Under the pieces are notes generated by a model. It was not told the origin of the DNA. It made no database searches and saw nothing but the letters and a program-made list of their open reading frames with translations. Positions 45,439 through 57,578 of a DNA stretch of 64,000 nt are shown in pieces. A program made the translations under genes and the position numbers. The stretch comes from Lasiosphaeria ovina. Lineage: Eukaryota > Ascomycota > Sordariomycetes > Sordariales > Lasiosphaeriaceae. The stretch lies in assembly GCA_033439765.1 (NCBI GenBank), contig JAULSN010000003.1, forward strand, positions 6,200,001 through 6,264,000. The letters are read 5' to 3'. Positions within the stretch are counted from its first letter, which is position 1; each line of letters opens with the position of its first letter.

Positions 45439-46575
45439 TTACGCCAGCCCCGTCGCCCGCAGGGCCCTCATCTTGACGCCTTCCCAGGTATTGAGCTTTG
45501 GGCGCACATCCAGGTAGAAGTTGAGCTTGCCCGGCCCGGACCCGTCGTTCCGCCCCGCGTAAAAGTCGATGATGTATTCCACTCTGGTGCCGCACCGGTC
45601 GACGACCCAGTCGTGCCGGTCAAAGGGCGCCGTGTAGCCCAGCAGGGTGTTGAGGCGGGCGCGCGGGCTCATCCTCTCGCTGAGCCCGGCGAAGCTGTGC
45701 AGCCGCGGGCCGCCGCACGTGCTGCTGCCGCCAGCGGGCCCGGCCACGTACGGCGCCTCCCACCGCAGAATCTCTCCCCACGCCCGCTCGTTGACGGCGT
45801 TGTGGATCGGCACCACCGTCTTCATGTCCGCCGCTGCCGACGCCCCGTAGCCCTTGCGCTTCATCGCGTCAAAGAACATCTTCTCTGACGGGTACACCCA
45901 GTTGCCGCTGGCCGACGCGCCCGTCTCCTGCTCGTGGTTGGACGGGCATGACGACGGGCCGGGCGTCGACGAACGCGGGATGCTCGACACTTCGCGGTCT
46001 TCGCCGAGCGCATTCGGTCGGGCGGCCCGCGAGGTCTGGGCAGGGGTTGCCGTGGTGGTGGCAGGTTCGGGGTTTCGCTGCTGCGTGCCGAAAGGAGACC
46101 GCAGCCAGGACGACCAGGTCGACGGAGGGGGCTGCGCCGTGTTGGATGGGGTGGGTAAGGGCCCTGCTGTCGCTGTTGCTGTTGCTGTTGCCGTCGCTGT
46201 CGTTGTCGCTGTCGCTGCCGCTGGCGGCGTCTGAAGCTTCCCGCTCTGCTCTGCCGCTGCGGATGTGGCGCGTGCCTGTTGCAACCACATCTCGCGAGTC
46301 TTGTGGTCGACGGGACATCGCTCTTCTGCTGCCCCAGCTGGGGCTGTGCCGGGCTTTGACTCCTTCATGCTGGCGGTTGCTATGGAGGCGCTGTCGCCCG
46401 CGAGAGCCGAGGCTTTCTGGCTGACGAGAACTGTGTCGAGGAGGTCGGTGTGCATTATGATGGCATTCTCCGGCGCTCCTGCCGTATTTTCTTGACGCGC
46501 TTCGCTGGTCGCGGTGTCGCGATGGCGAGGGAAGTGCCCAGTGGCGGGATTTAGGGAAGGGCAGGCACAGTACAT
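45439..46575 (-). CDS. CYT2: mitochondrial holocytochrome c-type synthase (cytochrome c1/c heme lyase)
   Basis: A single minus-strand exon encodes 378 residues from ATG 46573-46575, or 338 from the internal Met at 46455. The conserved heme lyase body is complete: N-W-V-Y-P-S-E-K-M-F-F-D-A-M-K-R-K-G-Y, V-P-I-H-N-A-V-N-E-R-A-W, R-L-H-S-F-A-G-L, the heme-ligand region F-D-R-H-D-W-V-V-D-R-C-G and V-E-Y-I-I-D-F-Y. A Cys-Pro heme-regulatory motif sits in E-R-C-P-V-D-H-K-T-R-E-M-W-L, which resembles the N-terminus of yeast CYT2 (cytochrome c1 heme lyase) more than CYC3. That assignment is tentative. The enzyme joins heme covalently to the CxxCH motif of apocytochromes in the intermembrane space. Between motif and body lies a long low-complexity linker with an Ala/Thr repeat, longer than in yeast. 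Confidence 0.88.
   Translation of the reverse strand: MYCACPSLNPATGHFPRHRDTATSEARQENTAGAPENAIIMHTDLLDTVLVSQKASALAGDSASIATASMKESKPGTAPAGAAEERCPVDHKTREMWLQQARATSAAAEQSGKLQTPPAAATATTTATATATATATAGPLPTPSNTAQPPPSTWSSWLRSPFGTQQRNPEPATTTATPAQTSRAARPNALGEDREVSSIPRSSTPGPSSCPSNHEQETGASASGNWVYPSEKMFFDAMKRKGYGASAAADMKTVVPIHNAVNERAWGEILRWEAPYVAGPAGGSSTCGGPRLHSFAGLSERMSPRARLNTLLGYTAPFDRHDWVVDRCGTRVEYIIDFYAGRNDGSGPGKLNFYLDVRPKLNTWEGVKMRALRATGLA
46165..46222 (-). repeat. imperfect hexanucleotide repeat coding (Ala-Thr)n
   Basis: Units close to GTCGCT/GTTGCT on the plus strand read as alternating Ala and Thr in the heme lyase linker. Such in-frame hexamer arrays can change copy number without breaking the protein. 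Confidence 0.85.
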
Positions 46576-47634
46576 GCACAGTTAGGAAATTTAATTTCAG
46601 CGCCAGCCACGGCCCGAACGGCGGGTCCCATTCGGCAGGCTACTACGGCTACCCGTAGTGGTTTGGCCCCGCCTGGCCGAAGCGCCTCATCAGCCTTTTC
46701 TGAAACAATCCACAGGCCTTCGGTCCCAGTGCCCCGGGGAATCAAGCAACCTATAAAATGGTCATCTGGTATTTGCCGATATTCCTGTCTTTTTTGTGAG
46801 ATCGACGAGCAGTCTCTGGTTGTTGCGGTCCAGGGTTTCGAGCCATGTGTGATTTTACCACTAGAATACCAAATAAACCACCCCAGACCGACAAACGGCG
46901 CTCAATTTTTAGGGGATTTTTAGAGGTCAACCTGACACAGACCCGGTGCCAATCAATTAAAGTAGGCCGGGCTGGTGAGCAGTCATGGGTAAGGTACGAT
47001 TCACTTCTGATGGGCCGTGCTGGTCGGTTGCCATGTTCGGTCAGCCAGGCCCTGGATCGTGACACAACCGTGCAAAAGTTAAGGTGTTTACGGCTATCTC
47101 TGCTCCGTCACCTGTACCGTCATCGAGACCATACGCAATATATCTTCTGCTCTTCGAGTTTTCAGTTGCATGCACGGGGAATGTTGTTTACAAAGTGGAG
47201 AGCGAACCTGCTTTGCTTGCTCTGTGGCTAATTTGCTTACACCTCAACAGGTATCCGGCCACCAAACGTGGCGCGGTGAGGCTTCCCAAGCTCCAAGCTT
47301 GACCTTTGCGCGTGGGGTGTCGGCCTCTTCGCGCGCCTGCCCGGACCGCCCCATGAAACTAACAAAAGGAATATGCCCCTGCCGAATAAAGTTGCGTAGA
47401 TATGTTCGAAAAGCCGACCGATGAATGCATCCTATTTTCCGGACAAGCCTCTTCATGAGACGTGATCTCGCGCTCCATGCGTCGACCTTTTTCGTTTCCA
47501 TTTGTACCTCGCCCGTATCTTAACATTCGTCTGATAAAGAAAGAACCCCTAACCCCTGCGTTGAATCATGCTTTGCAACATCGGCCTGCCCATCTCCGTC
47601 CCATCCTCGTCATAGCAACACTATGCACGTATGC
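46576..47634. other. intergenic
   Basis: About 1.06 kb containing the promoter of the heme lyase gene and the 3' end of KGD4. No coding sequence recognised. Confidence 0.5.
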
Positions 47635-48117
47635 TCAGGCAAAGGCCGCGGCGCCGCCCGTCTCAACCGCCTCTATCTCGGCGAGACTAATGGGCGTTCG
47701 GTGGAACCGAGAGGGGAGCTCATTCCGGTCAAAGAAGACGCCCTTGGGCGGGGAGACCGGGCCGAGGTCAGACCCGGCGAGGCCGCCAATTCCCGCCTCG
47801 CTGGACTTGATCGTCTTGCGGAGAGGGCCAAACTGCTGGGCGTGATCGCGGTACGAGCTGAATGTGGAGTGCGACGGCTGGGTGAATGAAGCTGGGAGAG
47901 AGTGCGTGGGCGACTCCGGATGCGGTTGCGGGGTGTGGTCAATGGATGCTGTCAAGAGAGCAAGCAATGTCAGTCATGTTGGGTTGAGAGAAAGAGAGAA
48001 GCGCGGGAGCCTCTAGGGATGGCACGCACCAGGGATCGTTCTCTTTCCAATGAACTTGATGGAGGGTGTTCGCTCGGCGTGCTGAGCAGCCTGTCGCAAG
48101 ACTCTGGTGGTGAACAT
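47635..48117 (-). CDS. KGD4: 2-oxoglutarate dehydrogenase complex subunit Kgd4 (Ymr31/MRPS36 family)
   Basis: Two minus-strand exons, 48117-48030 and 47948-47635 (81-nt intron, GTGCGT donor, GACAG acceptor, branch ACTGAC), give 133 residues. The N-terminus M-F-T-T-R-V-L-R-Q-A-A-Q-H-A is an amphipathic, Arg-containing mitochondrial presequence, followed by P-S-I-K-F-I-G-K-R. The C-terminal signature F-D-R-N-E-L-P-S-R-F-H-R-T-P-I-S with E-I-E-A-V-E-T-G-G-A-A matches the family in which E-L-P-x-R-F-x-x-x-P-x and a terminal G-G-A are conserved. Kgd4 attaches the E3 subunit to the E1-E2 core of 2-oxoglutarate dehydrogenase in the matrix. It was earlier called a mitochondrial ribosomal protein (YMR31, MRPS36). 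Confidence 0.9.
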
Positions 48118-49912
48118 GGCTGGATAGGTTGAGGCGGGAAGACGAGGCGGGGGTTTTCGGTCCTAACGAGGTGCTTTTGGAAGCAGACGGGCGGCTCGCA
48201 CACAAGCGTTTCTCCTCGCGACGATTGCTGTCCCTGGTGTATTTCGGAGCGCAGTGGGCAAGCACACTTAAGCGATAGCCACACGTCAGCTTCTAGCACA
48301 GCGGCGGAAGGACAGGTCGAGCGAGGAGAATTGGCAGGGTGAAGTGTTCAAGAGTGGATTGCCTGGATGGAATAGAACGCTGCTTGCATGGGGGAGGTGG
48401 AGGAAGGCGTGATAAATGGGGACTTTCACAAGCTCCAAATTTGCTGCCCACATGAAAAGTCTCCCCAGTCTTTGGGCAGTCTCGGCCAATCAGACGGGAT
48501 AATCCATGCGCCTCGGCGGGCCCCGAAACCAGAAACCCCGAAATCCGGAGGGGTGCGTGCACCACGCAAGTTCGCGCCAAAACCGCGCCATGCTCAGTCA
48601 TGCAGCCATCCCACGCTGCACTCACGCTGCACTCCACGGAAACGTCTCTAGCTGCAGCAAAGTTGATGCCGTTTTCCTTTTTACCGGATGCCTACTGGAG
48701 ATCTTGGGTGGACTAGTTGGAAAACCGTAGATTAAAGCGGCTTCGCTGCACGGAAATGGAACTTGAAGTCCCTTACTTATCTTTGGGGAGGCCGTAAGAG
48801 TGCATTAGTGAGTTTAGCGGCCCACTCCTTATCTCACAAGCGCCTTGGAGTAAGGCTGGAATGTTGGGCTGTGATGACCGGTCCTTCCCCGCGTTGTCTG
48901 GAGCGTGCCTCCTTCCCAAGTTCCCAGGGCTGGGTTTGTGTGAGACACTGCATGGTGAGAATGGTTTGTCCATGCCGTAGACGAGCTGACTGGGTGTTGC
49001 ATCTTAAAACAGAAAAATCGTTGGACGGACGAGCCTGAAACCAGAGTACCACGCACCCTCGCCGCCCCATTCCGGACGCTCAATTGCCAGGCATCCTATG
49101 CACTGGACCAAAATTTCCCTCACCCTCTTTCAACCCGCAGAATGTAACTTCAAATCACCTCATTCTGGCCACATGTCTTGATACTGCAAATATTTACAAG
49201 CGCACATGAAGCGGTTGCAATTTTTTTCGTCCTTCCCGTGTCACACTACCGGGGTTGACCGATTGAAAGTTCTGCCGTGCGTCTCCGATCGCGGTTGTCT
49301 GGATCGAGATCGTTCCGTCCAATTACCGCTAGGCTCTAATATGCACCCCACGCACCTAAGGCTAGTTAACTAATCACAAAGGACATCCCCATGATCTTAG
49401 CGTAACAAATGAACGGGAATGTCTTCCGGGAATGAACTGCTCTATTTAAACTTTGGGGAACAATAATGGGATAAATCTCATATCTCATGATCTGCCCACT
49501 TTCTTCCCGATTCCATGTTCAAGAACAATAGAATCCCCTCCAGTAAATCAAGGGCAAGAATACAAGGTACCTATAACCACCTCCCCGCAAAATGTCCAGC
49601 ATATTACGACTGGAGATGAAGGAAGTAAACATGGCCAACCATGTCACCTAAAAAGTCAAGGCATACCAGCACACCTGAGATGAGTAAGATAAAGCCAGTG
49701 ACATTAGTTGGCCTACTACACTACCAGTAATAATCAAATATCAGAGCCTTACATAATCACTTAAATACGATGTCAAAGTAAGTTATTGAGTATTAAAGTA
49801 TCATTGCGCTACTTCTTCAGAGCAGAATAGCCAACTATTTTTTTATTATGTGTGCGCTATAGCACCCGAGATCAAGACAAAAGGTTACCGTCATATAGAT
49901 GTCATTACGTTC
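48118..49912. other. intergenic, 1.8 kb
   Basis: Left part holds the KGD4 promoter. AT-rich from about 49,340 to 49,860, which should include the 3' UTR of the nucleoside transporter. Open frames around 48290-49080 have no motif. Confidence 0.5.
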
Positions 49913-52033
49913 TTACGAGCCGATACCATCGGTGTACAGCATACCGGCGATGCTGGCCGACGTCAACGTGGCCAGAACACCCGAGAACAAAGCCGACACG
50001 GCGACCTTCAGGACATCACCAGAGCGCTTGGGAGCAATCTGAGACAGCACACCGATTTGGATTCCGAGGGAGCCAATGTTGCCGAAGCCCTGCATAAAGC
50101 ATCTTGTCAGAATCTGCCAATTCACCGACCGCGTCTGAATTCAATAGAGCGAGGAACAAATAACTTACGCAGCAAGCATAGGTAGCGATCACTTTCGAGC
50201 GCGCGGCCATGCTGATAAACGGCTCCAGCTTGGTGAGGTCGCTGAAAGCAGCATATTCGTTGATGATGATCTTGGTGCCGATGAGCTGGCCGACTGCGCG
50301 GAGATCCTGGTTCGGCACGCCAAGCAGCCAGGCAACTGGGTATAGGAGGTAACCGACGATGAGCTGGAGCGAGAGCTCGGGGTTGGTAATGCTCCAGTAT
50401 CTGCCCCACCAGCCCAGCAAGCCGTTGATCAGGCCAACCAGGGCGATGATGCAGAGAATACACGCGACAATGGTGCCGCCGATCTTGATGCCGAGCCAAG
50501 CGCCATTGGTGAAAGCATGGAGAGCATTGACGCTCTCTTCCGCCTCGGCATCCTTGGGAATGATGACCTCGCCCGATGTCAGTGTATCCTCCGTCTCGGG
50601 GTAGCGCATCTTTGATACGGCAAGAGAGGCGGGGATGGACATGATGCAGCTGGAAACCAGAGCCTGGGGGTTGAGGCCGAGGCCGATGTATGCAACGAGG
50701 ACGGAGCCGGCAATGGTGGCGAAACCGCAAGCCATAATCTGATGGAGCTCTGCCATGGTCAGGTGAGGCATGAAGGGCCGAATCAGCATAGCAGACTCGC
50801 CCTGGCCGATAAAGGGCGTGGCAGCCGCAACAACAGCCTCAGCGCCCGATACCCGCAGAGCCCAGAAGAAAAAGACGGCGAACTTTCCGATGAACCACTG
50901 GATGAAGCCGAAATAGTAGGCCATCTGTACGAGAGCGACAAAGAAGATGATGGGGGGTACGACGCCACTGATAAACCAATGCAAAGGGGGAACTGTCTGG
51001 TCGGTCAAGAAGACAACACCTTCGTCGGCGAAACCCAGCAGAGCGCGAGCCAGCTCGGAGATGAAGGCAAATATATCGTAACCGGCATGAGTACGCAGCA
51101 CGAAGAGGGCGATGATAAACTGTGAAAGCATGCCGCCGATGACAGTATGCCATGGAATGCGCCTCCAGTCGCGCGATGTGGCAGTCAGGAGGGCAATCAT
51201 GACGAGCAAGCCAAAGATGGAGATGGCACGATTGGACCGCGTGTTGTCTCCAGTCTCCTCGGGGACGAAGCTTCCGACCAAAAATACTGCCAAAGCACCG
51301 GCGGCAGCAAGCGGCTGGTGCAGACGGGCGGGGATTGCCTCATAAACCTTGAAGACCGAGTGGTTCCAGATCCAGGCGACGGGTACCAAGACGAGGGCAG
51401 CCGGGACGTAGAAGGTAATGAGACGAATCAGGATGCCGATGTAAAGCAACGTCGGCTTCAGCCACCCCATGTTATCGCTGAAACGGTGGTTGATGAGACC
51501 AAAGATCCACCATCTGACAACACCCTCGGCATGTTAGCATCGCAGGAATCTCAGGTTCCCAAAATGACGGGAGGAAAGAGAAATAGAAAGAGGCCTAACA
51601 TCACGGTGCAGAGGAAATGGACGACAAGTAAACAGCGAAAGGGCGGGGACGGAGAGACTCACGCAGTAAACACAATGAATACGATCAAGTGAATGAGCTT
51701 CCTCCAATGTCTCCACCGCCGGTAATATCCGTACGTGTAGGGCTTTGCATTTCTATACCGGCCATCGTGAACCGAGCCGACGTGCGTGCTCTGCTTCTCC
51801 GGGTCGACATCATACTGTGCAGCTGGCAACGAGACGTTCTTTCCGTCCAGGTCACGGTCGCCGCCGCTGATACTGGAGCTGGCCTTGTGCTGCAGCGGCG
51901 GCAGGACCTCGCTCTTCTCGCTGGTGTTGCTGCCAACAACTTGCGGGCTCGGTTGGATGGTGTCCGAATCGTGGTGCTCAGGGGCACGAGCCCCATCAGC
52001 GGGCGCTGCGCCCGTCTCGGTGGTTGAGACCAT
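49913..52033 (-). CDS. concentrative nucleoside transporter (CNT/NupC family)
   Basis: Three minus-strand exons, 52033-51663, 51513-50169 and 50089-49913 (introns 149 and 79 nt), give 630 residues. A hydrophilic N-terminal region of about 110 residues ends in a basic stretch (R-R-W-R-H-W-R-K) before the first helix. The transporter core has V-V-P-P-I-I-F-F-V-A-L-V-Q, A-T-P-F-I-G-Q-G-E-S-A-M-L-I-R-P-F (the nucleoside-binding helical-hairpin motif), T-I-A-G-S-V-L-V-A-Y-I-G-L-G, and later T-K-I-I-I-N-E-Y-A-A-F and G-F-G-N-I-G-S-L-G-I-Q-I-G, the last formed after the second intron. These are family signatures with substrate and cation contacts intact. The protein should import nucleosides with H+ or Na+ across the plasma membrane. 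The exact substrate range is not predictable here. Confidence 0.93.
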
Positions 52034-54275
52034 GGCGGATTTTGGGTTACGGTTCGGAGCGGCGCGTGGGTTAGGTACCTTGGGCGAGGCGCAGGTAAGG
52101 TATGTCCACCTGAGTGCCCTGCTGCCGCAACTTGGAACTCAAACGGTCAATTCAAGTTGGGTCGAGCGAGGTAAAGCAACTTCCAGTCTCTCCGCGGGGC
52201 ACTGGCGAAACTTTAATACCCACACGACTGGCCACCTCACTTGTGCTCGTGGAATGCCAAGACTTTGTAACGGAGGACAGGCCACGACTGGAGATGGCTA
52301 AGGCAGGAAGGAGCAGGTGGGAAGGGACGAAAGCAGCACCACTGATAGCATACCGGCCCGCTCTTGGGTACGTGTAATACCTACAAATGGACGGCGGCGA
52401 CTTGTAATTCGACGCCGCGACAAATCGCAAACAATAAATTTCGGCATCCCCGCCACGCGCGATAGAGAAGATAGGTTGGAGATAGCTAGCTTCTTAGCAC
52501 GGAAAGGAGGGCAGAGAGCTAACCTGCGAGGCCATTGGCTCCCGGCTCTTGTTTGCAGCACCTCGGTGTTACTCGCGGCGGGGCCGCGATACTGGCCTGC
52601 CTCCCTTGTGCTCCCGCCGAGGAGGACATATCCCGTGGAGGCGGATTCTGACGAGTGACGACAGGCGACAGGATCCGCCAAGCCCCACGGAAGCTGGCCC
52701 TACCTGGGGGGGCTTGCTCGGGCGATACGGCAGATCGAGCCAATGCGGTGCTTAATTGGCCAATCAATGTCAATTTGGAGGGCCGCCCCGCAAAAGAGGC
52801 AAGCTGGTTTTCGCTCGCCGTTGGAGGCCGGCCATCGCTGATCGGAGCAGGGTTTGGTTTGGAGGACGTGCCAAGCCATTAGAACCCATGCTGGACGTTC
52901 TGACCTTCTTCTTTCAGCCACCCACCTCATCGGCCGCATCTTATCTGGAGACCGAACCAGGTCCTGTGGCGATGGCCAGACTAGGCCAGAACGCGCCTGC
53001 AGCATTCGGCTCGCATCTCTGTAGAATAACCACTAAGGCAAGGTATTTTTTGATATCGTTCCGCATGGGCGGAATTTCCATGCACCCAAAGAGGAAAAAG
53101 AAGGTGCACACGAGTGGGGGGTAAGTGAAAAAACAAAGAGACGGCGGACTTCTTGATCGCTCTTCACGCGTATTCGTTAACCGCCACACCAATCAAACAG
53201 TAATTCCGTACTTTCGATGCTGCTAGCAGTTCGGGGCGCTCGCTTAGTCCCGACTGCCCAGGAATTCTCCACGGCAGCAACACCTTCCTCATCGAGGCTC
53301 TGCAACCGTTGTGGATCTGCCATTGACGAAGCGCATGTACCCCAGAAAGTGCTCTGAACCCCCCTAGCTCAGCTCGGAAGCTAGAGGGTCTAACTGAGGA
53401 GCCTCTGGGCTAGACCACGGTATACGATGACATTAGGTTGATAGAGGAAGTTGAAGCCAAATGCTCAATCACCTGCCCAACACAGCGTGTCTTTCTGTTT
53501 CGCGCTTGCACAACGAGGTGCTCTTATCAGACGGACATATGATCTAGGCATCAAGGCAACAATTTTTATTTTTTTTTGGGGGAGGGGGGGCACTTTTTAG
53601 ATTACGCAGCTGCTTCTAATATGCATCGCTACCTCCCCAAGGCAACCCTACCTAGCATCCCGAGGTCCCAGAGTCCGAGGATGTGCAGGGACATTTCCAC
53701 GTGTCGAGAAGGGTCCAGCAAAAGGCACGCACTACACATGAGACCATCCCGGGCACCTAGGTAACAATTGATGAACTGCAGGGACCCGCCCTCCTGGGCA
53801 GTCCCGCGGCTCTGGGTTATGATGATAAAGACGCCGGCTGGCCTATCGGCGCGCTTTGTGATAGGTAGCCTCGTAGCTTGCGTTGCTTGCTTGATTTGGT
53901 CGTCCAACTTCGTTAATTAAGACATACACGCCTCGACTTTCCACGCCATCAGTCCGCCGAGCCGACATCACTAGCCTGTCCGGGCAACCCACTTCGATGA
54001 AACCACGAGAACTAGCAGGCCTTTACGGAGAAAAATAGACCGAAAGATAGGACCGAAGATACGGAAGGAAATGACACGAGAGGAAGGAAAAAACAAAAGA
54101 CCACAGCTGATTAGCAACTTATCACTTACCGGAGAACACAACAGCACCCACCTCCGCATGTTAGAAATCTGACATTCGAACCATCTCCCTCCGAGACTTC
54201 GAACTGCACCCCAGCAGGCGTACTCGAGCGTTGAGATCACAACGATGGCAAGCTATCCGCTATCAGACTGTTCAC
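52034..54275. other. gene-poor spacer, 2.2 kb
   Basis: Promoter of the nucleoside transporter lies at the left. A T/G-rich tract (TTTTTTTT followed by a G-run) lies at 53570-53589. An imperfect stem (CCCTAGCT...AGCTAGAGGG) lies near 53370-53395. No coding sequence recognised. Confidence 0.5.
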
Positions 54276-55665
54276 TTAAAGCTCGGCCACGTGCTTCCCG
54301 AGCCGAGAGATGAGCACCTGTGCATTCTCAAAGTTTAGCTTGTTGCGCATCTCGGGCGTGAAGTCGAACGCCTCGAGATCCTCGAGGAATGTTGGGTACG
54401 CCGGGGAGGGGGCATAAGGGAAGTCGCTCTAATCACACAAAAAGTCAGCTCGGGGATAAAGGTGAATGTGGACCATACCGGAGAGGATGATCTCACCCCG
54501 TAGACGATATGGTCGTGCGGCACGAGATCGAGCAGCGTCTGCAACACCTGGGGCGACGAGGACAGGGCAACGTCATAGTAAAAGCCCCGGAAGGCCTGCG
54601 CTGCGTCATTATGCGTTGTGCCCATGTTCCAGTTGGCCAGGACATCAGGCGCCTTGCGCAGGGGTGTCAGGAAGCGGCTGATGAGGAAGGGCAAGGTGCC
54701 GCCCGCGTGGCTGAGGATGACCTTGACGTTGGGATACTTCTTGAGCGTGCCGCTGGTGATCATGTCGACGGCCGCGCGCGTTGTCTCGTGCGGGTAGTCG
54801 ATCAGCGGCTGCATCATGTAGCCGTTGACTCGGGTTATATCTACGGGGTGGGTCGGATGCACAAAGACCGTCACGGAGCGCCGGTCGAGCTCCTTCCACA
54901 CCGGCTCCAGCACCGGATTGCCAAGGTACGTCGCGTTAGGGCCGTAGCGCGTGTATAGCGTGACGCCGTCAGCCTTGAGCATGTCCATCGCATAGGCTAT
55001 CTCGGCGATTGCAGCCGATGCGTTGGTAATGTCGGGCAGCGTCGCGAAGAAGCCAAATGTCGAGTGGTCCTCGTCACGCAGAGCCGCCGCGTACTCGTTC
55101 AGGCGTCGGGAGAGGTTAGCCTGAGCCTCGGGGTCCTTGATAATGCATGGCCCAGGCGCCGTGACGGATAGAACGGCCGTCTGGACTCCTAGGTGCTTCA
55201 TGATCATTCGAGATGAAGATGGCGACCACTTTGGCGTTGGCCAGCCGCTGGGGTCTCCTGAATAGCCCAGGAGCACTTGTCAGAGCATCGTTTTCTGGGA
55301 CTCACCCACCCCAGAGGTAATTCATGACCCTTGAGTACCGCCGAGCATCTCGGGGAACATGAAAAGTTGACAACGTACCTCCAGCGTCTGCCAAAGCTAG
55401 ACGTGAGAACAACAAGTGGTCAGCGTGTCGGTCATTCCTCCCAGTGCGCATATACTTTGGTTCCTCGCATCTCAACATGGTATCAATAAAGGACGACTGA
55501 CTCACCTTGAGCATAAAAATCAGGCACAAAGTGGTGATGCAGGTCGATTTTGTTCGTGGGCGGCTGAGCAGGCCATGTCATGCCTTTGTCGAGGATCCAT
55601 TGCTGGGCGTGGTTCTGGAGGCTAGCCAGCCCCGACAGGACCGGAGTGAGATATTCGCTCCTCAT
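54276..55665 (-). CDS. ACMSD-type amidohydrolase (Amidohydro_2 family decarboxylase/hydrolase)
   Basis: Four minus-strand exons, 55665-55506, 55396-55379, 55257-54497 and 54428-54276, give 363 residues with all phases closing. The second exon is only 18 nt and codes A-L-A-D-A-G. Metal-site residues of the family are present: H43-x-H45 in D-L-H-H-H-F-V-P, H193 in V-F-V-H-P-T-H-P, H243 in L-S-H-A-G-G, and D315 in Y-G-S-D-F-P, which is split from its Gly by the last intron. The D-P-S-G-W-P-x-P-x-W and L-S-V-T-A-P-G blocks follow 2-amino-3-carboxymuconate-6-semialdehyde decarboxylase-like and gamma-resorcylate/uracil-5-carboxylate decarboxylase relatives. These act on aromatic or pyrimidine carboxylates with a Zn or Mn ion, in the cytosol. 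The substrate here is unknown. Confidence 0.88.
55379..55396 (-). other. 18-nt microexon of the amidohydrolase gene
   Basis: Flanked by GTCTAG acceptor and GTACGT donor, with introns of 109 and 121 nt on its two sides. Skipping it keeps frame (six residues) but removes A-L-A-D-A-G ahead of the substrate-side loop. Confidence 0.75.
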
Positions 55666-57578
55666 GATTCAGGGGTTCGACCAAGGTTCAATTGTTCAAG
55701 GCTCTGCTCGCTCAAACGGCTTGGCCAATTGATTCTTTGTCAAATGGCGCACCCGCGAACACCTTTATAGATAATTTAGACTCGACAAAGTCCAAACAGG
55801 AGCCGCGATGAGCTACTTGTTGCTGGTCGAATTTTATGTTTGGGTCGGGAGAGTCGGAAATGCTTCAAATGATGACGTCGGGATGTCTGCACGCCGGATT
55901 TGAGTTCATTTACATTCTCTGACTAAGCCTTCTGAATCCGGGAAAATCAAACATACACTCCGGGCGCGGCGGCGTTGCGCATTCAGGTTTTGGGCTCCGA
56001 GGACCGAGATGCTCTGCAGTGTATGACAGCTGCCAACAGCCCGCCAGATCGCTTGCATGAAGTGCCGCTTCCTCCCAATGCGTGCCTAACCTGGTCCTGG
56101 CAAGACTCCACTGCAAGTGGGAGTCTCGAGTCTCGTTACTCGATGACCTTAGTCAAACGCGTGTTTCACTTTACTTGCGCCGATCCAGGCGAATTTTTCC
56201 CCTTTCGTCTTAAGGAATTTCAAATCTGATTTTTTTACACCCCTTCTCTTCAACCGAGCTCGTCAGACAAAGTCACAACGAACTAAGACAAAGCACATTT
56301 GAGCCCCACATCACCAGAGCGACGAGATAAGAGGGGAACCGCAAATGTCACTCTTCTACCGGGGCGTGTGAGATCAGGGAGTGTGACACTCATAACATGG
56401 AGAGAGGCCAAAAAGACATGACACTGGCACCTAATACTGTTGACTACCTATTACCGTCAGTAACAGGCCTGTTGAGCACCTGCTTTGCATTATGCTGACG
56501 CTGTCCAGGCTTATCTGTCCCAATTAGCGCCTTGGTGTTGACTGCTTCCCCGCAATTTCGCCCTCGACGACTTCAAATGGCCCAAAACACCGACTTCACC
56601 GGTCCCCACCGGGATCATTTGACTAGTGCCAAGGCAGCGACCCTGATTCTGCGCGGAATTATCGCGGCGGGGCCACCGCCGCTCGCTGGTGTTGTGGACG
56701 GCGAGCAAGAAGGCCAGCCAGGAGGAGACGTAGACGACCTCCCAAGGACGGATGCCGCCGACAACCTGAGGGGGATCCGGAGCAGGGGCGCAAACTTCCA
56801 GTCGGCAAAGCGCGAGCAAGAAGCCGACGAGACCCCGGAAGGCGGCGAAGTGCCGGTAAACCCGTCAAGCAAGAAGGCTCGAACCAAATGAACAGACGGG
56901 GCCCAAAGATCGAGCCCTGCGGAAGGATATTCAGCTATGGAGGATTCAAACCTCACCCCCCGCTCTTACCCAAACGCACACAAACCCTCGACACATCCAA
57001 AGACCATGTTGCCATCGGCAAGCCCAGATGAGAAATTCAGAGCGAATATCTACGATCCACGAGTGTTAGTACGGCGGAGAACCAGAATAGCTCTCCCTGG
57101 ATGCCTCACGTTGAATATTTCGGTCGCAAAACTGCGGTAAGCAATATTTGATGAGTTGGCCAAGGACGGTGTCGAAGAAAGGTCTATAGTATAGATTTAC
57201 ATTTCACTCAAAGAGAGCCGAAAGAACGAAATGTGTAATTAGAGGACAATTAAGCCGAAGTTGCCCTTCTTGCGAATATGGTGTATGTTTCCGGAAATAA
57301 GAACAGATGAATTAATTCACTTAGAAGTTTTCCATTCAAGTTTTACTTAATTGTCAGTGCGTTCGTGATAGAACAGTCACGATGAAAGGGAGATATATCT
57401 TTAGCATGCGGCCTCTATGCAATTACTCTATTAAGGATAAATTTTCACGAAATAGAGCGCGGAATACGATTGGGGAAGAACTAGCTTGAATAAGAACCAG
57501 TTCTCAACTGCCAAGTGAGAACTGCGAAGGGTTTCGTGGCTATGAATGACGCTCGCTAGAACGAATCAAAATCAAAAG
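55666..57578. other. intergenic, 1.9 kb
   Basis: Promoter of the amidohydrolase gene at the left. A GC-rich island at 56,510-56,950 has open frames on both strands (plus 56532-56891, minus 56511-56819 and 56615-56956) but none shows a motif. AT-rich from 57,120 to 57,540. No gene called. Confidence 0.45.

Noticed and set aside
53365..53400. imperfect hairpin CCCTAGCT...AGCTAGAGGG
   Set aside because: Stem has a bulge, no T-tract or neighbouring gene end, and could be chance.
56511..56956. overlapping open frames on both strands in a GC-rich island
   Set aside because: Neither strand shows a family pattern; mutual overlap is expected in GC-rich DNA.
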